Counted from the stretch's first letter, positions 7,230 through 15,143 are shown. The stretch: 23,605 nucleotides of DNA from JANOGU01 sp964602115 (GCA_964602115.1 CAZRQN010000036.1:1-23605); one strand, 5' to 3'. Notes: a model not told the origin generated them from the letters alone. Numbers and translations are program-made.

Positions 7230-7585
7230 CACTTGGTCCTGCTCTTGCACTTTCCGGAGTTGGGGGACTATCGCGAATATTGACTGATTCGGTATCCCGT
7301 CCGCGACATGACAGCCATGCAAATTTTGCATGTCGGGAACGTGACAGACCCTCTGATGGGCACGGCGGCCCGAACAGAGGCACTATATCTGGGGCCGGTC
7401 CGCCAATTTTCAACAGCCGGTTTGCGACCTTTTACCGGGCATTCCGAAAGGAACTGCACCAGAGTCAAAGCTGGCCTTGGCGATTTCCGCCATCATGACG
7501 GGAACTTGACTACACGGACCGCGCCGCTTGCCGCCAACTTGCCCCGTCTCCTGAAAAAAGCGTCGCAGCGGCGGCGCGCCATCGA
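7230..7585. other. 356-base non-coding region with palindrome and tiny ORF
   Basis: Visibly richer in A and T than the rest of the window. It lies between the CPBP protease stop and the small conserved gene, both on the minus strand. It holds the palindrome at 7316-7332. A weak minus-strand promoter candidate reads TTGAAA-N18-GATATA near 7415-7385. A minus-strand 28-codon reading frame runs from 7496 to 7410 with two consecutive ATG codons but no clear ribosome binding site. A run of six A at 7554-7559 would give a T-run past the CPBP gene, but only a poor stem precedes it. I see no tRNA-like or known small-RNA structure. Confidence 0.5.
7316..7332. promoter_or_regulatory. Perfect AT-rich palindrome, candidate operator
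   Basis: CATGCAAA (7316-7323), a central T, and TTTGCATG (7325-7332) form a perfect 8-1-8 inverted repeat, 84 bases before the start of the small conserved gene. Such an A/T-centred palindrome is unusual in this GC-rich DNA and has the size of a dimeric repressor site. It matches no operator I can name. GACATGACAG and AACGTGACAG flank it as an imperfect direct repeat. Confidence 0.55.
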
Positions 7586-8365
7586 TCAGGGAATCTGCCC
7601 GGTGACGACACCCAGGACCAGCAGCAGAACGAAGATGCCTTCGACGGCATGCGGGACGACTGCATAGACCGCCGATCGGTATCGTGCGCAGGGAAAGGCC
7701 CAGATCGCCCCGGAGACGATGATCGACGGAATCGTGAGCGGCCGGATCAGGTGATAGAGACCGAAGAAAGCGCCGTTCGCCAGCCAGTCCCAGCGTCCGA
7801 AGACACCGCGCATCCGGGGCAGGAGAAGGCCCCGGAAGAACAGCTCCTCGCCGAGGAAGTAGTTGAAGGCAAAGCTCAGGGCCCAGAGTCCGAGAAGCCA
7901 CCAGGCGCCGATGAAGGTCGGATCGGCAAGACTGTCCAATGCCGGCGCCGGCACTTCGGCAAGCGCGGGCCAGATCCAGAGGAGGGGCGCGGCCAGCCAA
8001 TCGGCGACAGGGGTCAGTTCGACAAGTGCCGTAAGTGCGATGACCGGCGCCAGTCCGACAAGCAACCAGCGATCCGGTACCCCCGAAGGGCGAAGTGGCA
8101 TCTGCCACCAGATTCGCTGCCGCCAAGTCAGGCGACCCGAGTCCCGGCGCGCTTCGCGCCAAAGCATGGCAATGGCCAGCGTGCCCTGCCAGGCCATGCC
8201 GGCGATCAGGCAGAGCCAGAGGACGATCCCGGGATGCAGCGCGCTTGCGGCCGATATTCGCGGCGCGATCCAGAATGCCAGAATGGGCATAGGGACTGCG
8301 GCGGCCGTCCAGAGCAGGAGCAGCCTGAACAGGCCGAACTGGGGAGGACTGTCAGGATCGGTCAT
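7586..8365 (-). CDS. CPBP-family intramembrane glutamic endopeptidase
   Basis: A 259-residue polytopic membrane protein of the CPBP/Abi family, related to CAAX prenyl protease Rce1. The family motifs are in order: EELFFR (residues 173-178) with the catalytic glutamates and arginine, then FFGLYH (200-205), then a third histidine at 239 in PHAVEG. Hydrophobic segments cover about 14-36, 46-68, 101-119, 152-171, 194-223 and 235-255. The ATG at 8365 gives the normal N-terminus just before the first membrane segment. It follows ygfZ by 51 bases on the same strand and may be the last gene of that operon. Substrate is unknown; bacterial homologues process peptides or protect against bacteriocins. 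Confidence 0.88.
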   Translation of the reverse strand: MTDPDSPPQFGLFRLLLLWTAAAVPMPILAFWIAPRISAASALHPGIVLWLCLIAGMAWQGTLAIAMLWREARRDSGRLTWRQRIWWQMPLRPSGVPDRWLLVGLAPVIALTALVELTPVADWLAAPLLWIWPALAEVPAPALDSLADPTFIGAWWLLGLWALSFAFNYFLGEELFFRGLLLPRMRGVFGRWDWLANGAFFGLYHLIRPLTIPSIIVSGAIWAFPCARYRSAVYAVVPHAVEGIFVLLLVLGVVTGQIP

Positions 8366-8416
8366 GGCGCGGTCAGGTCTGCGCCTTCCGCGCATCGCGA
8401 TCAAGACCTCGGGCGC

Positions 8417-9169
8417 CTAGGCGTCCTCTCGCGACAGACGCGCTTCTCCCGCCGTCAGCGGCTCGCCCAGGAAGTCGAAACGGAGATGGACCAGCGCCCG
8501 GCCGTTGCTGACCGTCCCCAACCGTCCGGCCTGACGGCCGTCCGAAAGCACCACCGGCGTTCCCGGCGCTGGCGCCGGCCCGTCGATCCGCATCCGAGCA
8601 AGTCCCTTGCGCAGCTCGGTCTTGTGCTTCATCCGGGCGGTGACTTCCTGGCCGACATAGCAGCCCTTGCGGAAATCGACGCCGTGCAGGCGCTCGAAGC
8701 CCATTTCGAGGATATAGCTGTCGTCGGGGATCAGCTCGATCCCGGTCTGCGGGATCAGATGCGCCACGCGCAGCGCCTCCCAGTCGGTTCCGTCCTCGCC
8801 GGCGCCGGCATAGAGCCGCCAGCCGAGCGCGGGGTGGCGGGGATCGGAGAGCGCTCCATCCGGCGCCGGGCCGGTGCCGCACGCCACGGTCTCGCCGGTC
8901 GCCTGCCAGCGGACATCGGCGCGCAGGCGGTACATGGAAAGCCGCCGCAGCGTTGAATCGGCCAGGCTTTCCGGCAGGTCGAGGATCAGGCGGTCGCCGA
9001 GATTGCCGATGAAGAAATCGGCGAGAAACTTGCCTTGCGGGGTGAGCAGCGCGGCATAGACCAGACCCTTCCCGCGCCCCAGGGGCAGGACATCATTGCT
9101 GACCAGCCCTTGCAGGAAGGGCAGGGCGTCTGCACCGGAGAGGGTGAGGATGCGGCGGGGATCGGACAT
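8417..9169 (-). CDS. ygfZ: YgfZ/Caf17-family folate-binding iron-sulfur protein
   Basis: A 250-residue cytoplasmic protein of the YgfZ family, which uses tetrahydrofolate and helps maintain certain iron-sulfur enzymes such as radical-SAM methylthiotransferases. The defining motif KGCYVGQEVTARM is at residues 168-180 with the key cysteine at 170. The N-terminal GcvT-like fold is recognisable from the LSGADALPFLQGLVSND segment (10-26) and TPQGKFLADFF (43-53). Length is close to that of short alphaproteobacterial members. It begins three bases after the stop of the ABC exporter, so the two share a transcript and probably coupled translation. Confidence 0.93.
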   Translation of the reverse strand: MSDPRRILTLSGADALPFLQGLVSNDVLPLGRGKGLVYAALLTPQGKFLADFFIGNLGDRLILDLPESLADSTLRRLSMYRLRADVRWQATGETVACGTGPAPDGALSDPRHPALGWRLYAGAGEDGTDWEALRVAHLIPQTGIELIPDDSYILEMGFERLHGVDFRKGCYVGQEVTARMKHKTELRKGLARMRIDGPAPAPGTPVVLSDGRQAGRLGTVSNGRALVHLRFDFLGEPLTAGEARLSREDA

Positions 9170-9172
9170 GGC

Positions 9173-10939
9173 TCAGTCCCGGAACTGGAGCCGGCACAGC
9201 TCGCCGTAAAGCCCGCCGCGCGCCAGCAGCTCGTCGTGCCGTCCCTGATCGACGATCCGCCCGCGGTCCATGACCACGATCCGGTCGGCATGGCGGATCG
9301 TGGCCAGGCGATGGGCGATCACCAGCGTCGTGCGGCCCTGGGTCAGGCGCGTGAGCGCATCGGAGACCAGCGCCTCGGAGGCGGCGTCGAGCGCGCTGGT
9401 CGCCTCGTCGAGCAAGAGGACCGGCGCGTCGGCCAGCAGCGCCCGGGCGATGGCGACGCGCTGGCGCTGGCCGCCGGAGAAGGCGACGCCGCGCGGGCCG
9501 GCCCGGGTCTCGATTCCCTCGGGCATCTCGGCGGCGAAATCGCTGACCCGGGCGGCCTCCAGCGCGCTGGCGAGCCGGTCGGGAGAGGTGTCGCGCCCCA
9601 GCGTGACGTTGTCGCGGATCGTCTCGTCGAAAAGCGCGGCGTCCTGGCTGACCACCGAGAAGACCGCGCGCAGCGATGCAAGGTCGAGATCGGCTGCATC
9701 AGTACCATCAAGGAGGATCCGACCCGAAGCCGGGACCAGGAGGCCGGTCAGCAGGCCGAATACGGTGGATTTGCCGGCGCCGGATGGCCCGACCAGCGCC
9801 GTCATCGTCCCTGGCTCGGCGGTGAAGCTCAGCCCGTCCAGAACGGGACGGCCCGGATAGGCGAAATGCAGGTCGCGGATCTCGATCCGGGGAGCCTGCC
9901 GGGGCGCCTGGGCAGGAGCCGCGAGCCGACGCGTCTCCGGCGGCAGGTCGAAGGTGCGGAAGATGCGCTCAAGCGAGGCGGCGGCGATCTGCCAGGTGCC
10001 GAACGTGTCGCCCAGGCGGCGCAACGGATGGAACATCAGCGCCAGCGCCGCGAAGAAGGACATGAAGTCGCCGACGGTGCGGCGCCCGGCGGCGATCTCG
10101 GATCCCGCCAGCACCAGAACGGCGAAAAAGCCGATGCCGGTGACGATGTCCACCGTGGCCGGTATGACCGCGCGCCCCAGCGCCATCTTCATCTCCGCGC
10201 GGCGGATGCGGGTGACGATGGCGGCGAAACGGCCGGACTGGTAGTCTTCCAGCCGGTTGAGCTTGACCGCCTGGATGCCGTGGAAAACCTCGTCCAGCCG
10301 CGTCGCCCGCTCGCCCGCCTGCGCCCGCACCGAAGCCGACTTCCGGCGGATGTAGCGCTGGGCCACCGCCACCGGCAGGATCAGCAGGGGCACGCCGACC
10401 ACAGCGGCCAGCGTCCAGCTCGGGTCGATGCTGAGGGCGACGGCGAAAAGCGAAATCAGCGAGATGATGTCGCGGGCGGCACCGGTGACGAAGGTGGTCC
10501 ACAGGCCCTGGACCGCCTGGGTGTCGCCCTGCACACGCTCGATCAGCGTGCCCGGCGCATGGGCGATGAAATAGCCGATCTCCAGCCGCAGCATGTGACG
10601 CAGGAGATCGACCTGGAGGGCCGTGGTCGAAGCCTGGGTGATGCGGGTGAGCAGGTAGCGCGACAGGATGGAAACGCCGGCGCGCAGGACGAAAAGGCCA
10701 AGGATGGCCGCTCCGAAGAGATAGAGCATTCCCGTGCGGCCCGAGGCAAAGGCACTGTCGAACAGGGGTTTGAGCGCCCAGCTCAGAGCCCCGAGCGTCG
10801 ATCCCTCGACGATCAGCACCAGGGCCGCGATGACCATCAACCCGGAATGCGGGGCCAGATAGCCGCGCCACAGCCGCCGTATCAGCGGGCCCGAGCGGTA
10901 GCGCGGATCATCGGCGTCGCGGGCGGTCTGGACGGTCAT
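9173..10939 (-). CDS. ABC transporter, fused permease and ATPase (MsbA/lipid-exporter-like)
   Basis: A 588-residue half-transporter that works as a homodimer in the inner membrane, exporting a lipid or hydrophobic substrate. Residues 20-330 hold the six-helix type-1 exporter domain, with clear helices near 33-56, 71-91, 155-195 and 255-305. The ATPase follows: Walker A VGPSGAGKST (383-392), Q-loop glutamine at 432, signature FSGGQ (487-491), Walker B VLLLDE (507-512) and switch histidine 543. The ATG at 10939 is chosen because a good promoter lies just upstream at 10984-11012; an earlier in-frame start at 11059 would sit above it. MsbA-like lipid A flipping is plausible by architecture, but the substrate is not determined. 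ygfZ follows after three bases. Confidence 0.92.
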   Translation of the reverse strand: MTVQTARDADDPRYRSGPLIRRLWRGYLAPHSGLMVIAALVLIVEGSTLGALSWALKPLFDSAFASGRTGMLYLFGAAILGLFVLRAGVSILSRYLLTRITQASTTALQVDLLRHMLRLEIGYFIAHAPGTLIERVQGDTQAVQGLWTTFVTGAARDIISLISLFAVALSIDPSWTLAAVVGVPLLILPVAVAQRYIRRKSASVRAQAGERATRLDEVFHGIQAVKLNRLEDYQSGRFAAIVTRIRRAEMKMALGRAVIPATVDIVTGIGFFAVLVLAGSEIAAGRRTVGDFMSFFAALALMFHPLRRLGDTFGTWQIAAASLERIFRTFDLPPETRRLAAPAQAPRQAPRIEIRDLHFAYPGRPVLDGLSFTAEPGTMTALVGPSGAGKSTVFGLLTGLLVPASGRILLDGTDAADLDLASLRAVFSVVSQDAALFDETIRDNVTLGRDTSPDRLASALEAARVSDFAAEMPEGIETRAGPRGVAFSGGQRQRVAIARALLADAPVLLLDEATSALDAASEALVSDALTRLTQGRTTLVIAHRLATIRHADRIVVMDRGRIVDQGRHDELLARGGLYGELCRLQFRD

Positions 10940-10983
10940 GGCACCCTGTGGCGGCGGCACCCTGCTTCGGCCTCCGGGGGGTG

Positions 10984-11012
10984 GATCTATTGCCTCGCGG
11001 CCGAAGCTGCAA
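10984..11012 (-). promoter_or_regulatory. Promoter for the ABC exporter operon
   Basis: Minus-strand TTGCAG (11012-11007) and TAGATC (10989-10984) are separated by 17 bases. Transcription would begin near 10977, leaving a leader of about 38 bases before the ATG at 10939. This supports that start codon and marks the head of the exporter-ygfZ-protease unit. Confidence 0.6.
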
Positions 11013-11046
11013 GGAAGGCCGCCGCACCGGCCGGCGCCTCCCGGCG

Positions 11047-11075
11047 TTGACGTCGCCACAGCGCACCGCTAGCCC
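11047..11075 (+). promoter_or_regulatory. Promoter for the aminotransferase-MBL operon
   Basis: TTGACG (11047-11052) and TAGCCC (11070-11075) are spaced by 17 bases, and the expected start near 11081 is about 20 bases before the ATG. The -35 is the best match to consensus on the plus strand in the window. It is back-to-back with the exporter promoter; their -35 elements are about 35 bases apart. Confidence 0.65.
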
Positions 11076-11101
11076 ATGAACACAAGCCGCAAATCACCCC
11101 G

Positions 11102-12313
11102 ATGCCAAACCAACGTCCCGGCGCCTCCGGACATCCCTATCTGGCCATCCCCGGACCTTCGGTGATCCCCGACCGGGTACAGCGGGCGATGCATCGCGCC
11201 GCGCCCGACATCTACAAGGGCGAGCTTCTCGATCTCGTCGCCCGGCTGTGGGACGACCTGCGGGCGGTTGCGCGGTCCTCGGCCCATGTGGCGATGTATA
11301 TCGGCAACGGCCATGCCGCCTGGGAAGCTTCGGCGGCCAATCTCTTTTCGCGCGGCGACCGGGTGCTTGTGCCGGCGGCGGGGCTCTTCGGCCGGTCCTG
11401 GGCCAATCACCTCGCAGGCATGGGAGTGCAGGCCGAGGTGATCGAGGCGGACCGCGGCCGGCCGGTCGATCCCGGCCGTCTGGAGGCGGTGTTGCGTGCG
11501 GACACTGCGGGCCGCATCCGGGCGGTTCTTGCCACCCATGTCGATACCGCGACCTCGGTTCGTGCCGACCTTGAGGCCTTTCGTGCGGCCATTGATGCGG
11601 CCGGGCATCCGGCGCTCTTGGTCGCCGATGCCATCGCCTCGCTGGGTTGCGACGAGTTCCGCATGGACGACTGGGGCGTGGATGTGGTCCTTGCGGCGAG
11701 CCAGAAGGGGCTGATGACCCCGCCGGGGATGTTCTTTCTTTGGGTATCGCCCAAGGCGCGCGCCGCAGGGCAGGGGGCCGGGCTGCGCACGCCTTACTGG
11801 GACTGGAGCCCGCGTATCGACGGGCCGGAGTTCTGGCAGTATTTCGACGGCACTGCGCCCACCCACCACCTTTTTGGCCTGGCCGAGGTCATGGACATGC
11901 TGTTGCGCGAGGAGGGGCTGGAGCAGGTCTGGGCCCGGCACGAGCGGTTGGCCGGCGCCGTCTGGGCGGCCTTCGATGTCTGGGCCAAGGGCAATCCGCG
12001 CATCGCCCTGACGGTGCCCGAGGCTGCGCATCGCGGCCGCTCGGTCACGGCCGCAAGGCTCGGCGCCCCCGACGCGGCGCGGTTGCGCGCCTGGCTGGAG
12101 CAGAAGGCGGGGGTGACGCTGGGTGTCGGCCTCGGCATGGGGTCGCCGGAGGACCCGCAGGCCACGGGGTTCCTGCGCGTGGCCCATATGGGGCATGTCA
12201 ACGCCCATATGACGCTTGGAGCGCTGGCGGCGATGGAGGCGGGGATGTCCGCGCTCGGCATCGCCCATGGGCCGGGCGCGCTCGACGCCGCCGCCCGGCG
12301 GATCGCCGGGTGA
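11102..12313 (+). CDS. Class V aminotransferase (alanine/serine-glyoxylate type)
   Basis: A 403-residue PLP enzyme of the class V family, closest in pattern to alanine-glyoxylate and serine-glyoxylate aminotransferases. These move an amino group from alanine or serine to glyoxylate. IPGPSVIPDRVQRAM (16-30) is the usual N-terminal substrate segment. GNGHAAWEA (68-76) is the cofactor phosphate loop. ATHVDTATS (144-152) matches the conserved HxxTSTG-like strand, D176 in LLVADAIAS pairs with the pyridine nitrogen, and the Schiff-base lysine is K202 in AASQKGLM. No strong ribosome binding site precedes the ATG. Its stop overlaps the GTG of the MBL gene as GTGA. The exact amino donor cannot be read from the sequence. 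Confidence 0.9.
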   Translation: MPNQRPGASGHPYLAIPGPSVIPDRVQRAMHRAAPDIYKGELLDLVARLWDDLRAVARSSAHVAMYIGNGHAAWEASAANLFSRGDRVLVPAAGLFGRSWANHLAGMGVQAEVIEADRGRPVDPGRLEAVLRADTAGRIRAVLATHVDTATSVRADLEAFRAAIDAAGHPALLVADAIASLGCDEFRMDDWGVDVVLAASQKGLMTPPGMFFLWVSPKARAAGQGAGLRTPYWDWSPRIDGPEFWQYFDGTAPTHHLFGLAEVMDMLLREEGLEQVWARHERLAGAVWAAFDVWAKGNPRIALTVPEAAHRGRSVTAARLGAPDAARLRAWLEQKAGVTLGVGLGMGSPEDPQATGFLRVAHMGHVNAHMTLGALAAMEAGMSALGIAHGPGALDAAARRIAG

Positions 12314-13023
12314 GCTGGTTTCTCACGATCCGGCTGGCGGAGGGGCTCTATTGCACCACCGAACCGGCGGTCCATGACTTCTGGCGCGCCAATGCCTTCA
12401 CCGTCCGTGGCCGCGATGCCGATCTGCAGGTGGATTTCCTCTGCGGCTTCGCCCCCCTGCGTCCCGCCCTGCCGCGGACCGGAAAGCCGGTGGTCGCGGT
12501 CGCCACCCATGCGCATGTCGATCATGTCGGGGGGTTCCACGAATTCGCCGACCGGCGGGGACCGGCGGCCGAGGCCGCAGCCTTCGCCGCGATGACGCCA
12601 CAGGCCGTGTTGCAGGACTGGCTGCGCGAGGAGCGCGATGGTCCCGCCCTTGCCCGTCCGCCCGCCCGCGGCTTTCGCTTGGCCGACTGGGCGCCGCGCC
12701 CGGCGCCGCTGACCGCCCTGCTGGCGGAGGGCGATGTGGTGGACCTCGGGGACCGGCGATTCCGGGCGCTGCATCTGCCCGGGCATTCGCCGGGCTCGCT
12801 GGGACTTTTTGACGAGGCGGCCGGGCTGCTGCTGACCGGAGATGCGATCTATGACGATGGGATCATCGACGATCTGCCCGGATCTTCGGTGCCGGATTAT
12901 CTTTCGACCATGGAGCGGCTGAGCCAGCTGGACTTCGCCCTGGCACTGGGCGGACACGGGCCGCCGATGACCCGTGCCCGCCTGAGGGTGATCGCTGAAG
13001 CCTACATACGATCAAGATCTTAG
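12310..13023 (+). CDS. MBL-fold metallo-hydrolase
   Basis: A 237-residue metallo-beta-lactamase-fold hydrolase with a complete two-metal site: THAHVDH (residues 66-72), H159 in HLPGHSPGS, D178 in LTGDAIYDD and H216 in GGHGPP. This pattern fits glyoxalase II-like or lactonase-like enzymes. There is no signal peptide, so it is cytoplasmic. The start is a GTG at 12310 that overlaps the aminotransferase stop by four bases, indicating translational coupling. An open frame continues upstream inside the aminotransferase gene but is non-coding there. Coupling to an aminotransferase suggests it hydrolyses a thioester, ester or lactone from the same pathway, which is inference. Its TAG stop overlaps the stop of the convergent DUF305 gene. 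Confidence 0.88.
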   Translation: MSWFLTIRLAEGLYCTTEPAVHDFWRANAFTVRGRDADLQVDFLCGFAPLRPALPRTGKPVVAVATHAHVDHVGGFHEFADRRGPAAEAAAFAAMTPQAVLQDWLREERDGPALARPPARGFRLADWAPRPAPLTALLAEGDVVDLGDRRFRALHLPGHSPGSLGLFDEAAGLLLTGDAIYDDGIIDDLPGSSVPDYLSTMERLSQLDFALALGGHGPPMTRARLRVIAEAYIRSRS

Positions 13024-13433
13024 GGCGCGTTCTTCGCAAGCCAGTCCTGCATCCAGGCGATTTCGCCCTCCTGGGCGGCGATGATCGCTTCGGCGAGCTT
13101 GCGCACCTCCGGGTCGTCGCCGTGCTCCAGCACGATGCGCGCCATGTCGATGGCGCCCTGATGATGGGGGATCATGCCGCGAACGAAGTCCGCATCGGCA
13201 TCGCCGGAAAATTCGATCGCCATCCCGGCATGCATCGCCGCATTGGCGGCGGCGAAGGCCTGCGCGGCGGGCGTGCCGGCACCTGGGCCTTTCGGCGCGG
13301 CAGCCATTCCATCGTGGCCGCTGTGGTCCATCGTCGCAGGACAGTCGGCCTGACCTTCCGGGCAGGTTTCCTGCGCAAGGGCTGGCAGCGCGAGAGAGAG
13401 TATGGCGGCGAGAAGCAGGGGCAGGCGGTTCAT
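13020..13433 (-). CDS. Periplasmic DUF305 protein, probably copper-related
   Basis: A 137-residue exported protein. Residues 1-20 form a signal peptide with a likely cut after ALA. The mature part starts with a metal-suited segment that has two cysteines (C24, C31) and MDHSGHDGM (35-43), then the DUF305 four-helix domain with the hallmark MIPHHQGAIDMA (87-98). Such His/Met-rich proteins bind metals and often accompany copper-resistance genes. GGAGG (minus strand, 13443-13439) five bases before the ATG supports the start. A CueR-like operator lies just upstream at 13468-13488, which points to copper control. The TAA stop overlaps the stop of the convergent MBL gene by four bases (TTAG on the plus strand), leaving no room for a terminator. 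Confidence 0.9.
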   Translation of the reverse strand: MNRLPLLLAAILSLALPALAQETCPEGQADCPATMDHSGHDGMAAAPKGPGAGTPAAQAFAAANAAMHAGMAIEFSGDADADFVRGMIPHHQGAIDMARIVLEHGDDPEVRKLAEAIIAAQEGEIAWMQDWLAKNAP

Positions 13434-13467
13434 CTGGGCCTCCGGTTGTTGCGATCCAACGGGTCGC

Positions 13468-13488
13468 GCCTTCCTACCGTGGGAAGGC
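13468..13488 (-). promoter_or_regulatory. CueR/HmrR-type operator within the DUF305 promoter
   Basis: GCCTTCC (13468-13474) and GGAAGGC (13482-13488) are perfect inverted arms around seven bases, the same CCTTCC-N7-GGAAGG layout as the CueR box of Escherichia coli copA. On the minus strand CTTGCC forms the -35 overlapping one arm. A 19-base spacer, typical for MerR-family activators, leads to a weak -10 (CGACCC, 13466-13461). The start would be about 20 bases before the DUF305 ATG. Confidence 0.7.
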
Positions 13489-13625
13489 AAGTCACGGATG
13501 GGTGAGTGTGCCGGCTGCACCGCATTGCGACAACGTGACAGGACTGCCCCGGTCCGGCCTTCCTGCTGCCGGCAAACCGCGCTAGCCTGCCACGGTCTAG
13601 TTGAACAGACGTTCCGTTGCCCCAG

Positions 13626-14426
13626 ATGTCGCCCGAGCCTGCCAGAGCTACGCGCCGCCCCGTTGTCGGGATCATCGGCAATGCCCATGTCCTGAACGAG
13701 GAATATCCCGTCCATGTCGGCGGAACGATGAATTCCGAGGCGGTGGCCCGCGTCGCCGGGGCCCTGCCGCTGATCATCCCGTCCAATCCGGACCTTGTCT
13801 GTGTGCGGGAGCTTCTGAATCTCTGCGACGGGTTCCTGCTGACCGGCGGGCGGCCGAACGTGCATCCTTCCGAATATGGCGAGGACGAAACGCCGGCGCA
13901 TGGCGCCTTCGACCGGGGGCGGGATGCGGTGACCTTGCCGCTCGTCCGCGCCTGTGTCGAACGCGGCCAGCCTTTCCTCGGCATCTGCCGGGGTTTCCAG
14001 GAGGTCAATGTCGCCATGGGCGGCACGCTGCATCCGGAGATCCGCGACCTGCCGGGGCGGATGAACCACAGGATGCCGCCCGACGGCACGATGGCGGAGA
14101 AGTTCGCCCTGCGCCATCCGGTGCGCTTCGCCCGGGGCGGGGTCTTCCACCGGCTGATGGGCGCCGAAGAGGTGATGACCAACACCTTGCACGGCCAGGG
14201 TATCGCCCGGCCGGGCGCGCGGATTGTCATCGACGGCGAGGCGCCGGACGGCACGCCCGAGGCGATCTATGTCCGCGACGCGCCGGGCTTTACCCTGTCG
14301 GTCCAGTGGCATCCCGAATGGAACGCCACCGACGACCCGGTGTCGCGCCCGTTGTTCGAGGCCTTCGGCCGCGCCTGTGCCGACTGGGCGCGCGGCGGCG
14401 CCGGGGCGCAGCGGCGCAGCGCCTGA
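13626..14426 (+). CDS. Gamma-glutamyl-gamma-aminobutyrate hydrolase-family (C26) protein
   Basis: A 266-residue class I glutamine-amidotransferase-like hydrolase of peptidase family C26, related to PuuD, which releases GABA from gamma-glutamyl-GABA. The catalytic triad is visible: nucleophile C121 in FLGICRGFQE, and H229 and E231 in VQWHPEW. LLTGGRPNVHP (71-81) is the substrate-loop motif and NTLHGQGI (186-193) is also typical. ATG 13626 is chosen; a TTG three codons earlier is less likely. An upstream TAGCCT at 13583 may be a -10, but its -35 is poor. No other polyamine genes are next to it, so the natural gamma-glutamyl substrate is uncertain. It ends four bases from the convergent TetR gene. 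Confidence 0.9.
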   Translation: MSPEPARATRRPVVGIIGNAHVLNEEYPVHVGGTMNSEAVARVAGALPLIIPSNPDLVCVRELLNLCDGFLLTGGRPNVHPSEYGEDETPAHGAFDRGRDAVTLPLVRACVERGQPFLGICRGFQEVNVAMGGTLHPEIRDLPGRMNHRMPPDGTMAEKFALRHPVRFARGGVFHRLMGAEEVMTNTLHGQGIARPGARIVIDGEAPDGTPEAIYVRDAPGFTLSVQWHPEWNATDDPVSRPLFEAFGRACADWARGGAGAQRRSA

Positions 14427-14430
14427 GGCT

Positions 14431-15039
14431 TCACCCCGTCGCAAAGCCCCGGAACATCGCGTCAAGCGCCGCATGCGCCTTGGTCAACCGGTCTTCGCCC
14501 GGCGCGGCTTCGGCCATCCAGAAGGCAAGGTTGATCGTGGCGCCGTTGAAGAGATGGGCTGCGGCCACCGGGTCCACGGGTACCAGCCGCCCGGCGGCGA
14601 TCATGGCGCGCAAATCCTCGACGATCAGGCCGAATCCGTCCTCCATCAGCACATCGACCGCGAGCACGCCCAGGACCGCCGGCCCGTCCTGCAACAGGAT
14701 GCGGCGGGTTCCGGGTTCGACGATGGAGTCGAGATAGGCGTGGAAGGTGCGACGGAAGCTCGCCCAGCGGTCTGCGCCGGCGGCTTTGTCCGCCTCCCAG
14801 ATCGCATCCAGTCGGGCCCCGAGCGTGGCCACCTCGCGGCGGAACACCGCTTCGAACAACCCCGCCTTGTTGGTGAAATGGTGATGCAGCGCCCCCCGCG
14901 TCAGCCCCGCCTCGGCGGCAAGCGCATCCAGCGAGACGTTGCCCGCCCCCTCGGCGGCGAAGACGCGCCGCGCCGTATCAAGAAGCCGCGCTGCGGTTTC
15001 CTGCGCCGACTCTGCCCGGGTCTTGCGAGGAATGGACAT
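14431..15039 (-). CDS. TetR-family transcriptional regulator
   Basis: A 202-residue repressor-type protein. The N-terminal TetR DNA-binding domain spans about residues 12-65, with the helix-turn-helix VSLDALAAEAGLTRGALHHHF (35-55) and the usual following NKAGLFEAVF. The remaining residues are the ligand-binding and dimer domain, with no recognisable subgroup signature. ATG 15039 gives the normal short lead before the domain; a longer in-frame start at 15123 would run into the opposing promoter area. It is divergent from the lyxose-isomerase-like gene across 104 bases, the classic arrangement for a local repressor, so that gene is its most likely target. TTGC-N10-GCAA in this gap is a possible but weak operator. 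Confidence 0.92.
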   Translation of the reverse strand: MSIPRKTRAESAQETAARLLDTARRVFAAEGAGNVSLDALAAEAGLTRGALHHHFTNKAGLFEAVFRREVATLGARLDAIWEADKAAGADRWASFRRTFHAYLDSIVEPGTRRILLQDGPAVLGVLAVDVLMEDGFGLIVEDLRAMIAAGRLVPVDPVAAAHLFNGATINLAFWMAEAAPGEDRLTKAHAALDAMFRGFATG

Positions 15040-15143
15040 CGGCGCCGTCCGTGAGCTAGGCAGGATGCGCGCAGCATTGCCGGGGTGAGTGCAAGCGCGC
15101 AAGGGCCGCCGCAGCGCCGGCACCGGGCAGCGGGGAGTGGGCG

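Noticed and set aside
7310..7370. LexA-type GAAC-N7-GAAC box near the palindrome
   Set aside because: Only one GAAC half is present at 7338; the expected partner reads ACCC.
11076..11165. Short reading frame starting at ATG 11076 upstream of the aminotransferase
   Set aside because: The predicted transcription start (about 11081) lies downstream of this ATG, and the frame has no ribosome binding site.
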